A stretch of 64,000 nucleotides of DNA from Prorocentrum cordatum (GCA_963575745.1 CAUYUJ010008624.1:342570-406569), one strand, 5' to 3'; shown: positions 21,196 through 33,346, numbered from the stretch's first letter. The notes: generated by a model not told the origin, from the sequence alone. Translations and numbers: made by a program.

Positions 21196-21589
21196 GCGCT
21201 CCCAGGACTCCTAGAGCCTCCTCCAACATTGAAGTTCAGTCGTACGCGCGTGCGTACTTATTCAATTAAGTGCAGGGTCTGCTCCCCGCTCCACGTTGGC
21301 CAGCGCCCATTGTCATTCAATGGGGACGGGGTGTGACGAGGCAGAGGGGGGGAGGCGGAGGAGCAGGAGGATGACCCACCTTGTACTGATTTAGCGCAGT
21401 GACCCACCCTGGGGGCCGCCGCCAACTTCGGGGAAGCCGTTCGCCTTTCACCCGCCTGCGATTTTTCTTGAACCCACCCCCTGGGGGTCGGCCGTTAGCT
21501 TTCGGGAAACCCGTTCACCGTTCAACCAGTCGATTGTTCCCAACCATCCTGTGGTGTTGGGTCCTCGTTTTGAAATAAACGGTCCCCGC

Positions 21590-21737
21590 GTTCTCCTCCT
21601 CCTCCTCCTCCTCGCCCTCCTCCCTCCTCCATCACCATCATCATCACCATCATCATCAGCAGCAGCATCATCATCATCGTCATCATCATCAGCATCATCA
21701 TCATCATCAGCATCAGCATCAGCATCAGCATCATCAT

Positions 21738-21768
<31 letters not shown>

Positions 21769-21845
21769 AGCAGCATCATCATCATCATCATCATCATCAC
21801 CATCATCATCGTCATCATCGTCATCATCATCGTCATCGTCATCAC
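21590..21845 (+). repeat. CTC and ATC/AGC triplet arrays
   Basis: CTC run (21,592-21,615) followed by ATC with AGC and ACC interruptions to 21,845. Confidence 0.95.
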
Positions 21846-21849
21846 CCGT

Positions 21850-22690
21850 TTCAGCACACCTCTCACATGTTTCGTGGCCCCATAACGGGGCCCCACCGAA
21901 GGTCCCAGCGCTACCGTCCGCATGCGTCCCGCACACCCAGTACAGCGCTTCGTGGCCCCATAGGGAGCCCAGCCGACGGCCCCAACGGGACCGTCTGCAT
22001 GCGTCCAGAAGCCCCAATGTGGCATTTCCACCCCCACCGAAGCCCCCAGTGGGACTGTCCGCATGCGCCCCGAAACACCCAATTCGGAATGTTCACCCAC
22101 CCAGTACAGCGCTTCGTGGCCCCATTGGGAGCTCCACCGAAGCCCCCAGTGAGACCGCCCGCATGCGTCCCGAAACACCGAACGTGGCATTTTCACCCAC
22201 CCAGTTCAGCGCTTCGTGGCCCCATAGGGAGCTCCACCGACGCCCTCAGTGGGACCGTCCGCATGCGTCCCGAAAGCCCAATGTGGCATTTTCAGCGCTT
22301 CGTGGCCCTATAGGGAGCTCCACCGAAGGCCCCAGTGCCACCATCCGAGTGCGTACCGAAAACCCAATGTGGTATTTTCACCCACCCACCCACACAGTAC
22401 AGCGCTTCGCCGCCCCATACGAAGCTCTACCGAAGCCACCAGTGGGACCGCCCGCATGCGCCCCCCCCCCCCCCCCCCCCCGCACACCCAATGTGGCATT
22501 TTCACCCACCCAGTACAGCCTTTCAGTGTCCCATAGGGAGCTCCACCGAAGCCTCCAGTGGGACCGCATGCGCCCCCCCCCCCCCCACACACACACCCAA
22601 TTTGGCATCTTCATCCACCCAATACAGCGCTTCGTGGCCCCATAGGGAGCTCTATCGACGACCCCAGTGGGACCGCCCGCATGCGTCACC
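21850..22690 (+). repeat. about 105-bp satellite, left block (family N)
   Basis: About eight units with GCGCTTCGTGGCCCCATAGG followed by GAGCTCCACCGA, a CCCAGTGGGACCGYCCGCATGCG stretch and CCCAATGTGGCATTTTCACCC. Poly-C runs sit inside some units (22,460-22,482 and 22,574-22,587). The array is interrupted by the CACAAA expansion and resumes at 24.86 kb. Confidence 0.9.
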
Positions 22691-22691
22691 G

Positions 22692-24830
22692 ACACACACA
22701 CACAAACACAAACACAACCACAACCACAACCACAAACACAAACACAAACACAAACACAAACACAAACACCAACACACACAAACACAAACACAAACACAAA
22801 CACGAACACAAACACACACACACAAACACAAACACAAACACAAACACAAACACAACCACAACCACAACCACAACCACAACCACAACCACAACCACAACCA
22901 CAAACACAAACACAAACACAGACACAGACACAGACACACACACAAACCCAAACACAAACACAAACACAAACACAAACACAAACACAAACACAAACACAAA
23001 CACAAACACAAACACAAACACAAACACAACCACAACCACAACCACAACCAAAAGCACACGCACAAGCACAAGCACAAACACAGGCACAGGCACAAACACA
23101 AACACAGACACAAACACAAACACAAACACAATCACAAACACAACCACAAACACAAACACAAACACAAACACAAACACACACACAAACACAAGCACAAACA
23201 CCAACACAAACACAAAAAAACAAGCACAAACGCAACCACAAACACAAACACAAACACAAACACAACCACAAACACAAACACAAACACAAACACAAACACA
23301 AACACAAACACAAACGCAAACACAAACACAAACACAAACACAAACACCAACACCAACACCAACACCAACACCAACACCAACACCAACACAAACACAAACA
23401 CAAACACAAACACAAACGCAAACACAAACACAAACACAAACACAAACAAAAACACACACACAAACACAAACACAAACACAGACACAAACACAAACACAAA
23501 CACAAACACAAGCGCAAACACAAACACAAACACAACACAAGCACAACCACAAACACAGACACAAACACCAACACAAACACCAACACCAACACAAACACAA
23601 ACACAAGCACAGGTACAGGCACAAGCACAAACACAAACACAAACGCAAACGCAAACACAAACACAAACACAAACACAATCACCATCACAATCACAATCAC
23701 AATCACAAACGCAAACGCAAACACAAACACAAACACAAACACAAACACAAACACACACACAAACACAAGCATAAACACAAACACAAACACCAACACAAAC
23801 GCCAACACAAACACAAACACAAGCACAAACACAAACACAAACACAAACACAAACACCAACACCAACACCAACACCAACACAAACACAAACACAAACACAA
23901 ACACAAGCACAGGCACAAACACAAACACAAACACAAACACAAACACAAACGCAAACGCAAACACAAACACAATCACAATCACAACCACAAACACAAACAC
24001 AAACACAAACACAAACACAAACACAAACACAAACACAAACACCAACACCAACACCAACACCGACACCAACACAAACACAAACACAAACACATGCACAGGC
24101 ACAAACACAAACACAAACACAAACACAAACACAAACACAAAACAAACGCAAACACAAACAAACACAATCACAATCACAAACACAAACACAAACACAAACA
24201 CAAACACAAACACAAACACAAACACAAACACAAACACAAACACAAACACAAACACAAACACAAACACAAACACAAACACAAACACAAACACAAACACACA
24301 CAACACAAACACACACAAACACAAACACAAACACAAACACAAACACAAACACAAACACAAACACAAACACAAACACAAACACAACACACACAACACAAAC
24401 ACAAACACAAACACAAACACAAACACAAACACAAACACAAACACAAACACAAACACAAACACAAACACAAACACAAACACAAACACAAACACAAACACAA
24501 CACACAAACACAAACACAAACACAAACACAAACACAAACACAAACACAAACACAAACACAAACACAAACACAAACACAAACACAAACACAAACACAAACA
24601 CAAACACAAACACAAACACAAACACAAACACAAACACAAACGCAAACACAAACACAAACACAAACACAAACACAAACACCAACACCAACACCAACACCAA
24701 CACCAACACCAACACCAACACAAACACAAACGCAAACGCAAACGCAAACGCAAACGCAAACGCAAACGCAAACGCAAACGCAAATGCAAACGCAAACGCA
24801 AATGCACGCACGCACGCACCCACGCTTGCT
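22692..24830 (+). repeat. 2.1-kb CACAAA hexanucleotide array
   Basis: About 350 hexamers of CACAAA with CACAAC, CACCAA, CGCAAA and CACAAT variants; the + strand has almost no T and little G. Variant blocks recur in the same order (CACCAA run, AGCACAGGCAC, CGCAAACGC, AATCACAATCAC) near 23.58-23.71, 23.86-23.98 and 24.04-24.18 kb, showing higher-order units. It ends in CGCAAA, CGCACGCA and CGCTCGCT runs. Open frames of up to 813 codons (HKHK, TNTN, QTQT, CVCV, CLCL, VFVF) are artefacts. Confidence 0.97.
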
Positions 24831-24854
24831 CGCTCGCTCGCTCGCGCGCGCGCG

Positions 24855-25150
24855 CAGTTTATCGTTTTGTGGCCCCATAGGGAGCTCCATCGACGGCCCC
24901 AGTGCTACCGCCCACATGCGTCCCCCACACCTGCATTTCGTGGTCCCGTAGGGAGATCCACCGACGGCTCCAATGCTACGGGAGTTTCACCGAAAGCCCC
25001 GGTGCTACCGCCCGCACGCGTCCCCCCCACCCAGTGCAGCGCTTCGTGGCCCCATAGGGAGCTCCACCGACGGCCCCAGTGCTACCGCCCGCATGTGCCC
25101 CCCCCACCCAGTGCAGCGCTTCGTGGCCCCATAGGGAGCTTCACCGGAGA
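24855..25150 (+). repeat. about 105-bp satellite, right block (family N)
   Basis: Three full and one partial unit with GTGGCCCCATAGGGAGCTCC, matching the block at 21.85-22.69 kb. Confidence 0.9.
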
Positions 25151-25679
25151 ATATGTTCACAATTGCGGTACCCACAACTGCATATGGTTGGGTCCTCACC
25201 AGGATAATTTTTGGTGAACCCACCCCTAACCGACGTGGCGCGGGTAAGGGTAAAACGGGTAATCTATGGATTACCCTTCCTAGGCAGCGGCGCTGGGGAA
25301 GGGTCCTAACATGTCTCGCAATGGGGTTGCATCAAAAACCCGACCCCTTCTTCAGAGCTCAGACTTGCCGGGAATGAAGGTGGTGCACGATCTCGACCCC
25401 CTTTTATGGGAAATATTCCCTGCTCTCGCCTTCCCCTGCCTGGCTTGGCTCCCACTCTACCCTTCAGGTCTTGCCGCGGCATATACTTCGCCCTCATCAT
25501 CTTCATCATCACATCACACGTCGATCTGTGGGGCACAGTTGAGTTGCTGATGGTGGCGTTTGAACACTGTTCCCTTTAATGGGCTGCTTTGCGACCGCTC
25601 TCTCGTACTCAGCTCCCCCGTAGTTGTTTTGCGCGCGGCGTTGCAGCTCCCCAGACGTCCAGCCGCTCCAATTTTTCCA
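25151..25679. other. intron sequence, unassigned
   Basis: No exon, known repeat or motif recognised. Confidence 0.35.
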
Positions 25680-25830
25680 TGCGTGGGACCCTGAGGTCTG
25701 GACCACTTCTCTAAGGCCTGTCTTTCGTCCTGAACCTTTTTCGTCCCGAGGCCCGGCGAGGGCCCCCGGAGGCCGAAAACTGCCGAAAACCCGCCGCGCC
25801 AATTTTCCTGGAGCGTCGGAACTCTAGGGG
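25680..25830 (+). repeat. dispersed repeat (family K), copy 1
   Basis: TTTCGTCCTGAACCTTTTTC, then CCGAGGCCCGGCGAGGGCCC and CCGGAGGCCGAAAAC. Matches 61,680-61,775 closely. Confidence 0.75.
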
Positions 25831-25851
25831 GGCAGACGGGCTCTGCTCCAG

Positions 25852-26001
25852 AGGACAGCGCGAGCCCCAACGGCAACACCGTCAGCCTGTTCAAGAATGG
25901 GATGCGGGCCTCCCGGCCGCAGGCACTTCCTCGGTCTCTCCAGGGCAAGCCGCTGTTCCCGGCCATCACCTTCAAGAATCTCACGGTGCATTACAATTTC
26001 G
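25852..26001 (+). CDS. exon of hnRNP U-like SPRY gene: C-terminal SPRY strands
   Basis: From GAC at 25,854 the frame reads DSASPNGNTVSLFKNG and then, after about 14 codons, GKPLFPAITFKNLTVHYNFG. The order NTVSLF.NG, L.GKPLFP.(I/V)TF+N, V..NFG is the characteristic end of hnRNP U-type SPRY domains: the NG turn and the strand before the domain boundary. Third positions are almost all G or C. The acceptor is CTCCAG before AG, or CCAGAG before GAC. The donor is TTC G before GTCGGA at 26,002, a canonical GT. That phase joins exactly to GG CCG AGC at 28,170 to give FGPSPL. This is the best-supported gene piece in the window. Confidence 0.85.
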
Positions 26002-26312
26002 GTCGGAGGGGAAGTGCCCGACGAAGCTTGCAGCCGCTCGGGTCATCGGTCTGGCGTGGAATCTCCAGGGGAAGGTATTCGAAGGGGCCAGCCGCAGTGC
26101 GAGAGCCCGCGCCAGAGGTTGGAGGCTCCTGTCCGCCAGCCCGCCTCGCGTCCGCCTCGTACTCGCCCCTTGCATGGCGGCGCTTTCACAAAACTGGCGG
26201 CAGGTTTCAATCCTTCGGTTATCGCAGGTAAGTTGTCCAGCTGCCTGCGGCAAGTCCCGCCACCGTGCCAGCCCAGCATTCTGGGTGGCGATTCTTCGAG
26301 AGTGGGAGATCC

Positions 26313-26409
26313 ATGATGATGATGCTGCTGATGGTGATGGTGATGGTGATGGTGATGGTGATGGTGGTGGTGGTGGTGAGAATGCTGATGATAATAAGAA
26401 TGACGATGG

Positions 26410-26483
<74 letters not shown>

Positions 26484-26575
26484 CTGATAATAATAATAAT
26501 GATGATGATGAAACTGATTATGATGATGATGGTTGTGGTGGTGGTTGTGGTTGTGGTTGTGGTGGTGGTGGCGAC
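26313..26575 (+). repeat. GAT/GGT triplet array
   Basis: GGTGAT and GAT repeats with ATA and TGG interruptions. Confidence 0.95.
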
Positions 26576-26579
26576 GCGC

Positions 26580-26790
26580 TACGTGTGATTCCTCTGGGTC
26601 TTGTAGTGTCCTTCGGGCTGCACGTATCCACTGGGACGCATCACATGTCATTTCCTTCGGGCTGCACGTATCCGCTGGCAAGCACTCCGTGTGATTCCTC
26701 TGGGTCGTGTGCTGTCCTTCGGGCTGCGCGTATCCACTGGGACGCACTGCGTGTGCTTCCTCTGGGTCGTGCATTGTCCCCACAAGGCCT
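26580..26790 (+). repeat. about 65-bp tandem array, three units
   Basis: Units share TTCCTCTGGGTCGTG, TCCTTCGGGCTGCACGTATC and CACTGGGACGCA. Confidence 0.85.
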
Positions 26791-27017
26791 TGACTTGATC
26801 ACGGTACGGGGGCACTAACGCCAATTTTTTGATTGGCGCGCGCGGGTCTGCGGGCCCACATGCACCTATGGGCTCTTCACGTTTTTGACAGCGTTTTCCG
26901 CTTGCTTTTATTTCGCATGTCATATCGGCTGAGTCAGGGCCCGGGGGGCTTCCGAGGGTCCAACAACAAATCTTGGGGATAACACGTGCATGTAGCATTT
27001 GAGCATTGTTTTGGTGA

Positions 27018-27285
27018 TGCAGTGCTCACGCCGATATAGGAGGCATGGCATTTGGACACCCCAAGGGGAGCCGCTAGGGGGCAGGACCTCCCTTTTCGCG
27101 CCCAGATCGTGGGGATGTCTCAGGCGGGTTGCTTGCTCTGTCCCCCCAGACTTCTCTCTCTGAGTGGTCCAACGCCCATCGCGATATAGCAGGCATGGCA
27201 CTCGGCCAACCCCAGAGGGGAGCCGCCAGTGGGTAGGACGCTAATCCGTTCGCGGCCAGACCGTGGGGATGTCGCAAGTGGTTCG
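27018..27285 (+). repeat. two tandem copies of a 145-bp unit
   Basis: CGATATAGGAGGCATGGCAT (27,033) and CGATATAGCAGGCATGGCAC (27,181) each begin a unit that continues through GGGGAGCCGC and CGTGGGGATGTC. Confidence 0.85.
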
Positions 27286-27844
27286 CGGCCGCCCCGCGCC
27301 CAGCGCGGTCCGATGACAAGTGAGGACGGTCGCCTTGGTGTCAGCCTGTGTGGCAGTCGTGAGTGCTCGGCGGCAGTCAGCTCTGCCGATAGGAGTCCGC
27401 CAGGAAGAAAGTCTCCGAGATCACCGAGTTCGCTCTGGAACAGCAAGGATGCGGAAAAGATTTGTTCACCGCCTGTTCGTGAATTGTTGTCGTCGTCGGG
27501 TTCTCCCTCATCGTAGCCGGCGACGTCGTCATCGTCGTCGTGCCCGCAGCCCGCTCGGACTCGCTCTTCGCGCCCGTACGCGCGCAGCAAAACGTTCATA
27601 GCGGAACGTGCCAGGAAACGGGATGCACGCATTGGTCTCTCCGTCTCTAGCAGTTATGGTTTGTTTCTCTCTCTCTCTCTCTATGCCCCACCACGCCTCC
27701 TCCTCTCTCTAGCTCTCTTGTTGTGTGGGGTCGCGGCCGCCCATCGTTCAGTCTTTTCTCGTGGTGGCATTTGCACGAGGTGTTCAATGCTGCAATGTTG
27801 AATGTGGTTGCACTCTTGCGATATCCCGCTCATCACTTCTATGA
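27286..27844. other. intron sequence, unassigned
   Basis: Mixed sequence with a CT run at 27,666-27,681. Nothing recognised. Confidence 0.35.
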
Positions 27845-27849
27845 TCAGA

Positions 27850-28025
27850 ATGCGGGTGCCCGAACGGACTTACTTCATCCCTGGGCGTGCGTGGCGGTTT
27901 TGGGCCCGTTGCTGCTTGACGGGGTCCTGGGCGAGGGGTCCTGGGCAAGTGGTCCTGGGCGGGGGGTCCCGGGCGGGAGGTCCTGTGCGAAAATTTTCGG
28001 CGAGAGCGCCGCCGCACCCTCACTC
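27850..28025 (+). repeat. dispersed repeat (family R), copy 1
   Basis: CTGGGCGTGCGTGGC, GCTTGACGGGGTCCTGGGCG, GAGGGGTCCTGGGCAAGTG. A close copy is at 36,930-37,055, directly right of the element that ends at 36.93 kb. Confidence 0.85.
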
Positions 28026-28169
28026 TTGTCTGCAAGTTCTGGGCGTAGATAAACAGTCTGATCGTCGTCTGTGGATATTAAGCTGTTGTTTGTCGGCATG
28101 GACGCGAATCCTGGCTATTCGAGCGACTCGGTGCGAAGCTCGAAGATACGTTGTCTAGGGGAAGGGGAG

Positions 28170-28275
28170 GGCCGAGCCCGTTGGTCGCGCTGCCTTTCAA
28201 GTGCCGCATGGTCAGCGACGCGTCACTGACGGACGCGGTCGAGACTGCGAAGGCTGTGCCGGTGAAGGATGGCAG
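28170..28275 (+). CDS. exon of hnRNP U-like SPRY gene: linker after SPRY
   Basis: After the GGGGAG acceptor (ending 28,169) GG completes the glycine codon opened at 26,001. The frame then reads PSPLVALPFKCRMVSDASL and, about 14 codons on, VPVKDG. The segment FGP.PL..LPF.CRM follows the SPRY domain in the alveolate hnRNP U-like proteins I remember. It ends GAT GGC AG before GTGGCC, a canonical donor whose phase fits the exon at 37,287 (G TGG GAC). Without splicing, translation would stop nine bases further at TAG (28,289), which agrees with an exon end here. Confidence 0.78.
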
Positions 28276-28659
28276 GTGGCCGGTGGCCTAGCTACGATGT
28301 TTGTTGCGTACGTGCCGTTACGAGCAGCAGTTTCACATCTCAGGGCTGCTTTGATTCGGGCCGTATTGTATTAGTGAGTTTAGGTTCAGACACTGTTGAT
28401 TTTAGGATTTTGAGCGAACGTCGAACTCCTTGATGGCTCACCTTTGGATCTTGCCTTGATGGCTTTTTGTTTTGATCGTGTCGTATTTGTTTGTGTAAAA
28501 CAAGCTTTGTGTTTTTGCAAGAGCCCGTTTCTTTATTGCTTGGGGCATGGCGGGCGTCATGGCCCCCGCTCCCCCCCCCAGTGCGCTACGCTCCGGGCAC
28601 TGCCGCCGTGCGCATTGGGATCCGCGTAGGTGTCCACGTAGGAATCCGCATGGGAATCT
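28276..28659. other. intron sequence, unassigned
   Basis: AT-richer stretch around 28,380-28,530. No exon or repeat recognised. Confidence 0.35.
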
Positions 28660-28691
28660 GGTCCGCTGTCGTCGTCGTCGTCGGCGGCGGT

Positions 28692-28772
<81 letters not shown>

Positions 28773-30100
28773 CTCGTCGCTCGTCGCTCGTCGCTCGTCG
28801 ACGTCGTGCGCGCGGACGCGGCTGGAGCCTCTTTTTTAATCCGGGCCGATGACGGCAATCATCTGGGGGGGGAGGGGGGGATGACGTCACGTTTCACGCC
28901 GGCGGCGTCTGGGAATGCTTAGAATGACGGAGGACGGTAGCACCAGCATGTAGGTGGTGATCTGCACCACAACGCTTGTGTACACCACGGTGCCTGCGTG
29001 CACCACAGCGCTTGTGTACACCACACCGCCTATGTACACCACAGCAGCCGCGTGCAACACAGCGTCAGTTTGTGCCACCGTGCCTGCGGGCACCACAACG
29101 CTTGTGTACACCACAGTGCCTGCGTACACCACAGCCGTGTGCAACACAGCACCAGTGTACACCACAATGCCTGCGTGCATTGCAGTGCGTGTGAGCACCC
29201 CGGCGCCTGTGTGCACCACTGCAACCGTTTGCAACACAGCACCACTGTCGCACAGATATAGATACAATGTTGGAAAGAATAGAAAGGGATCCTTGTGGAC
29301 AGAGGAGCGCCGCTGGAATCTACGAGTCCTCCCGACTCCGCCCGCATCACCCTAACTCCTCCCATTTGTGTCCAGGAGGCTCCAGCTAAATTGTCCGTCC
29401 GAGAACCAAGTGGACCGATTAAACAGACCATTTTGCGGTGCACGCTGAGATGCGCACGTGCACTGTAGCGCCAATCCTCACGACAGGGGGTAAGGAGGAG
29501 GAGGACGACGAGGAGGAAGAGGAGGAGGAGGAAAAGAAGGAGGAGGAGGAAGGGGACGGGGGGGGAGGGAGGAGGGAAGAACGCCGCAGTCGATTATCAT
29601 CAGTTTCTTGGCGTGGCGTTTAGTTGCCCGCAGCAGATCCTCACGCACATGCTCTTCTGTCTTATGCACGCAGGCACTGTTGTGTACACCAGCGCTGCGT
29701 TGCACGCGGGTGCTGCGGTTTAGACAGGCGCCGTGGCGTGCACAGGCGCTGCGGTGCACGCAAGCATTGTGGCGTACAGGTGCGCTGTGTTGCACATGGT
29801 TGTTGCGGTGTTCACATGTACACTGGCGCTGAAGTGCAGTGCAGGCAAGCATTGTGGTGTACACAGGCGTTGCGTTGCACACGGTTGTTGCGGTGTACTC
29901 AGGCGCTGTGGTGTACACGCGCGCTGTGGTGCACGCGAGCGCTGTGGTGTACAAGCGCGCTGTGGGGCAGATCGCCACCTACATGTTGCTTGCGTCGTCG
30001 TCGGCGCTCGTCGCTCGTCGCGTCGTGCGCGCGGGCGCGGCTGTGGTTCCGCCCATGACGCCCGTCATCGCCCGACGTAAAGAAACGCGCTCGAATCGTG
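28660..30100 (+). repeat. composite dispersed repeat, copy 2
   Basis: Same order as 9.0-10.06 kb: GTC/GGC triplets (28,665-28,805), the GTGCGCGCGGACGCGGCTG block, inverted 18-bp minisatellite (28,965-29,245), unique block (AACAGACCATTTTGCGGTGC), GGA triplets (29,495-29,585), second unique block (CAGTTTCTTGGCGTGGCG), forward 18-bp minisatellite (29,670-29,975), a short CGT run and CATGACGCCCGTCATCGCCC. The inverted minisatellite is longer here than in copy 1. Confidence 0.85.
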
Positions 30101-30762
30101 TGTTGGCCGTTGTGATCCTACTTTGTACGAGGTCGTGACAACAACCATAGTCGCAGAGTTGGTGACTCGACTTGAATACTACTCCGCGACAGCATGTGCA
30201 ACCGGCTACTTTCCTACTGACGGACCATCTATTAGGCACAGTAAAGCTCGGCAAGCGCGAGGCTAGTGAAACCTCAGTACTGTACGCCTGCGACGGTGCG
30301 AAGCTGTTCCAAATCATCTGTACGGCGGCAGTGACAGATATGTTTGTGAACCATGCAGCTTGTCCAGGACGCACTGATCGCTAGATGGTAAATGATTCAC
30401 TGTGTCTAGACACACATCGACCGTCTTCAAGGTCTGGCTGGGCCGCCTCAGAGACCCAGCCTTCTTCGTCAGCGCGGTCCTTCAGATGGCCTGAGGTTTG
30501 GCATGGAGACCGAAAGCTCGAGGGTTGCTATCCAGCGAGCGTCTGGATACTCAGCGGGCTCGTCCTGTATTGGAGGTTGTTGGTGCGAATGCTCTGTGAA
30601 GGCCCCAAGAGGGATATCCAGGGTGGGGTTCGTGACGTGTCGTGCGTAACGTGTCGTGCGGGCGAAGCTGCGCATGCGATGCCAGGTTGTTAGAAGCCAC
30701 GTTATGGTAGTCGGCGATGTTGATGGATTATTAAGTGTTTTTTGCAGTGTCCCAGTTGTTTG
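30101..30762. other. unassigned low-repeat sequence beside the retroelement
   Basis: Ordinary composition. An open + frame at 30,172-30,384 (ATFLLTDHLLGTVKLGKRE) has no recognised family. This may be further decayed retroelement sequence on the - strand, but no reverse transcriptase motif was found. Confidence 0.3.
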
Positions 30763-31640
30763 TTAATGTTCCCCTGATGGTGTACCACTGCTGTCCTGGT
30801 TGCCAGTTGATGGTATCCCGACGATGCTCCGCTGGTTTGTTATTGGCGTCTCAGTGTTTCGTTGACGATTCTCCTCGCTTCGCGGGATGCACGTCCAGAG
30901 CAGGTTAATATTGGGCTCTGGGTGGGTTGCTTTGCTCGTCTGCAGGTGGAAGGAGTGGATAGCTTCACTTGCTGCTGTGTTGACGATGATGAGGTCTGGC
31001 CGGCTAACATGCTGTCCAGGAGCCTGATTGTCCCACTTCGGACCCAAGCCATAGAGGCCCCAAAATACTCTGACATCATGCCACATTCCCGTAGCGAAGA
31101 CAGCTGAGAGGGTCGACGAATCTGTGATAGTGGTACTCGCATCAATGCACATGATGACAGGCTGATCTCCAACAGACTCGGTATCATCAAAGACGAATTC
31201 GAAGTTCCTGTCGTTCTTTGTGCGGAGCAACGATTCATTCCCAGATTCATCATACATGCGAATGAAGTGGATAGGGCACGCACCGAAAACGACCATATTG
31301 TTTTATCAATATCGAAGTCTGGTACAACTCTTTTGCTGCTCTGAGTTTGCGTCTTGTTTCCAGGGCCACGAGGTTTTGCTTCGTAGTAATAGTCACACCA
31401 CGTTGCGCACATCAATGCACCTTCGTACCAGGACATCTCTGCGCACGCACTAGGAGGCCAAAATTGACATTGAATTTGTTGGCTGCACATATCTTTGAAC
31501 AGGCCAGCTGCTGTTTGAAATCAAGTCGCGTCTCCTGTAATGCCAGGCGGTCAGTATCGATAGTGTCGAGCCTGCCCACGAAGGTGTTCCAGCTCGTGAC
31601 GATTGCGGATAACACTATGACCAAGCAGATTCCCTCTGAT
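30763..31640 (-). pseudogene. non-LTR retrotransposon endonuclease region, decayed
   Basis: Read on the - strand, this follows the plan of an APE-type endonuclease of LINE elements. It starts with SWNTFVGRLDTIDTDRLALQ followed by ETRL (the conserved QE-T step, near 31,530). A middle part spans a frameshift near 31,300. The end has TGMWHDVRVFW, SRPDLIIVNTA (near 31,000) and THPEPNI near the usual SDH site. The GDxN motif is replaced by MCIDAS and the last histidine context is altered, so it cannot be active. The reverse transcriptase that should follow was not found. It lies antisense in an intron of the SPRY gene. Confidence 0.6.
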
Positions 31641-31692
31641 ATGGTAGTCGCCGTTGGTAAAGCCTGTTTTCATCGAAGCCGTCTCGATGCCG

Positions 31693-33030
31693 TCATTTAT
31701 CTTCAGTATACATTGGCTTGGTAGCAGATGATTCCTTGAGCCGCTTGGAAAGCTGCACGATATCTGCTTCCTCCTGCTTCTCTGCCTCGGATAATGGTTC
31801 ATCCCCATGTTGAAGTAATTCGAAACATTTGGCCAAACCCTGGCCTTGTAGCTTCAACTTGTCCATGATCACCTTGTTCTTACTTGCAACATCCGCTCCA
31901 ATGGCCTGTGCCAGAAAAACTTGAAGGTCTGGGGAAAGCCCAGAGACCCCAGGAGCCGCGCTGCCGCTGCCACTGATGCCACTGCTGGCTGCTTGTTCCA
32001 TTTGCTGGTCTGGCTGCTGCTGTTGCTCTGCGTGGCCTGCTTCTACCACCGGTGCTAGTCGCGTGAGCTGTGCTGCTAAACCGTTCGTGTCATACTGGCC
32101 ATCGCTTTTGGTGTAGCCGCTGGTTAATGCCTCTTGTCGTAGTTGGCGAGCATCTATGCCCATGTAGTTGGCGCCATAGTTGGTGTTTCTTTCTTGTTCT
32201 TGACTACGTTGATGGTGGCTTGGATGCCGCCGATGCTGATGTCCATCACCGTCGGGTTCATCTCTGCACGTACGCGTACTGTTGGTGTCGTCTTTGCTCC
32301 TCTACTTTTTCTCGTCATCTTGACACTTTTTGTGTTCTATCCCGACTGTGTCTGCAGCTGGGTACAAGGGGCGGGACCATCAACAAGTTGAGGAAGAGGC
32401 GCGATTTCATGTGGTGTCGGAGCTGGCGGCGCTTTTGCTTGAAGCTTCCGCCATGCTGCCTGAGAATGTTTTTTGCACTCGAATGAATGACTGTACTCAA
32501 TTTTGTTGGTGACCAATCCCACGAGATCCACGAAGGTCCTTGATGAGTTCTAGGGCGTACTTGAGGGTAGTACCGCTCACGAAGTGTACGACATCTTCCC
32601 TTTTTTTTCCTTTCGACTCCTTCCTCATTTGAATAGCCCTCTTCGCAGTCACTTTGAATAAAGCTGAGACCACCCACACGCTGACCAGGTATTTCTTCAT
32701 TGGCCACACGCCTGCTCCAGCAACGTAATCCAAGGTCAGGCTGACATGTAATATTTGCCCGCGCAACGGTAGCTAATTCATTATCCAAGACTCCATGGCG
32801 GTACGGCCTCGTATATTTTTGGCGCACCATTGGCTTCGGCTTTCTTGTCTCGAGCTGCCGTCGCCTGCCGGTGCGATTCGATTCGATGTTTGAAGAGCTT
32901 CTTTGGACAACGCTCCTCCAGGATAGCAACATTCGTGAGTTCATCCTGAGAGCACGCGATCTCAGCAGGACGTTTGGGCACCACTACCTTCGCAGCCCCA
33001 CCGTATTTCCAGACGTAGTCAGTTGTCCCC
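31693..33030 (-). pseudogene. decayed ORF upstream of the endonuclease (ORF1-like)
   Basis: Several - strand open pieces lie head-to-tail in different frames, upstream of the endonuclease region on the same strand. From 5': 33,030-32,781 (RPAEIACSQDELTNVAILEE, ending PPWSLG), 32,766-32,497 (MKKYLVSVWVVSALFKVTAK), 32,531-32,337 (HSQAAWRKLQAKAPPAPTP), 32,318-32,150 (MNPTVMDISIGGIQATINV) and 32,163-31,693 (Q-rich, then SGLSPDLQVFLAQAIGADV). Three or more frameshifts separate them. Position and decay suggest the first ORF of the same retroelement, but no domain was recognised in it. Confidence 0.45.
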
Positions 33031-33346
33031 GTTCCCCCACTCTTCGGGGGACCGGGGTTCTCTCTCTTTACCCCCTCTTCGGGCTCTCCGCCCCCTAGCC
33101 ACTTCTCCGTAACCCGTTGGGCTTAGGGCGCCTCCGTGGACAGAGGCACGGATGTTACAGCCGCGTGCTGAAAGAACTCGTTATTCATCCTCTCGTCCCT
33201 CGATCGTCATCTGAGGACGCTGACCCGATAACATTGGTAGCGGAGCTCGTGGTTGAGAGTGGACTGGAGGACGAGAGACCGAGGTTCCACGTCGCGACGG
33301 CGGAACCGTGACTCGGCGCGCAGAGCCCTGATTTTCGTTTCGACAG

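Noticed and set aside
22335-24951. Open frames of 479 to 813 codons (HKHK, TNTN, QTQT, CVCV, CLCL, VFVF)
   Set aside because: They lie in the CACAAA array; a 6-bp period without stop codons keeps several frames open on both strands. No motif or codon bias.
28960-29260. Possible CRISPR-like array of regularly spaced repeats
   Set aside because: The period is 18 bp with no unique spacers; it is a plain minisatellite in a eukaryotic context.
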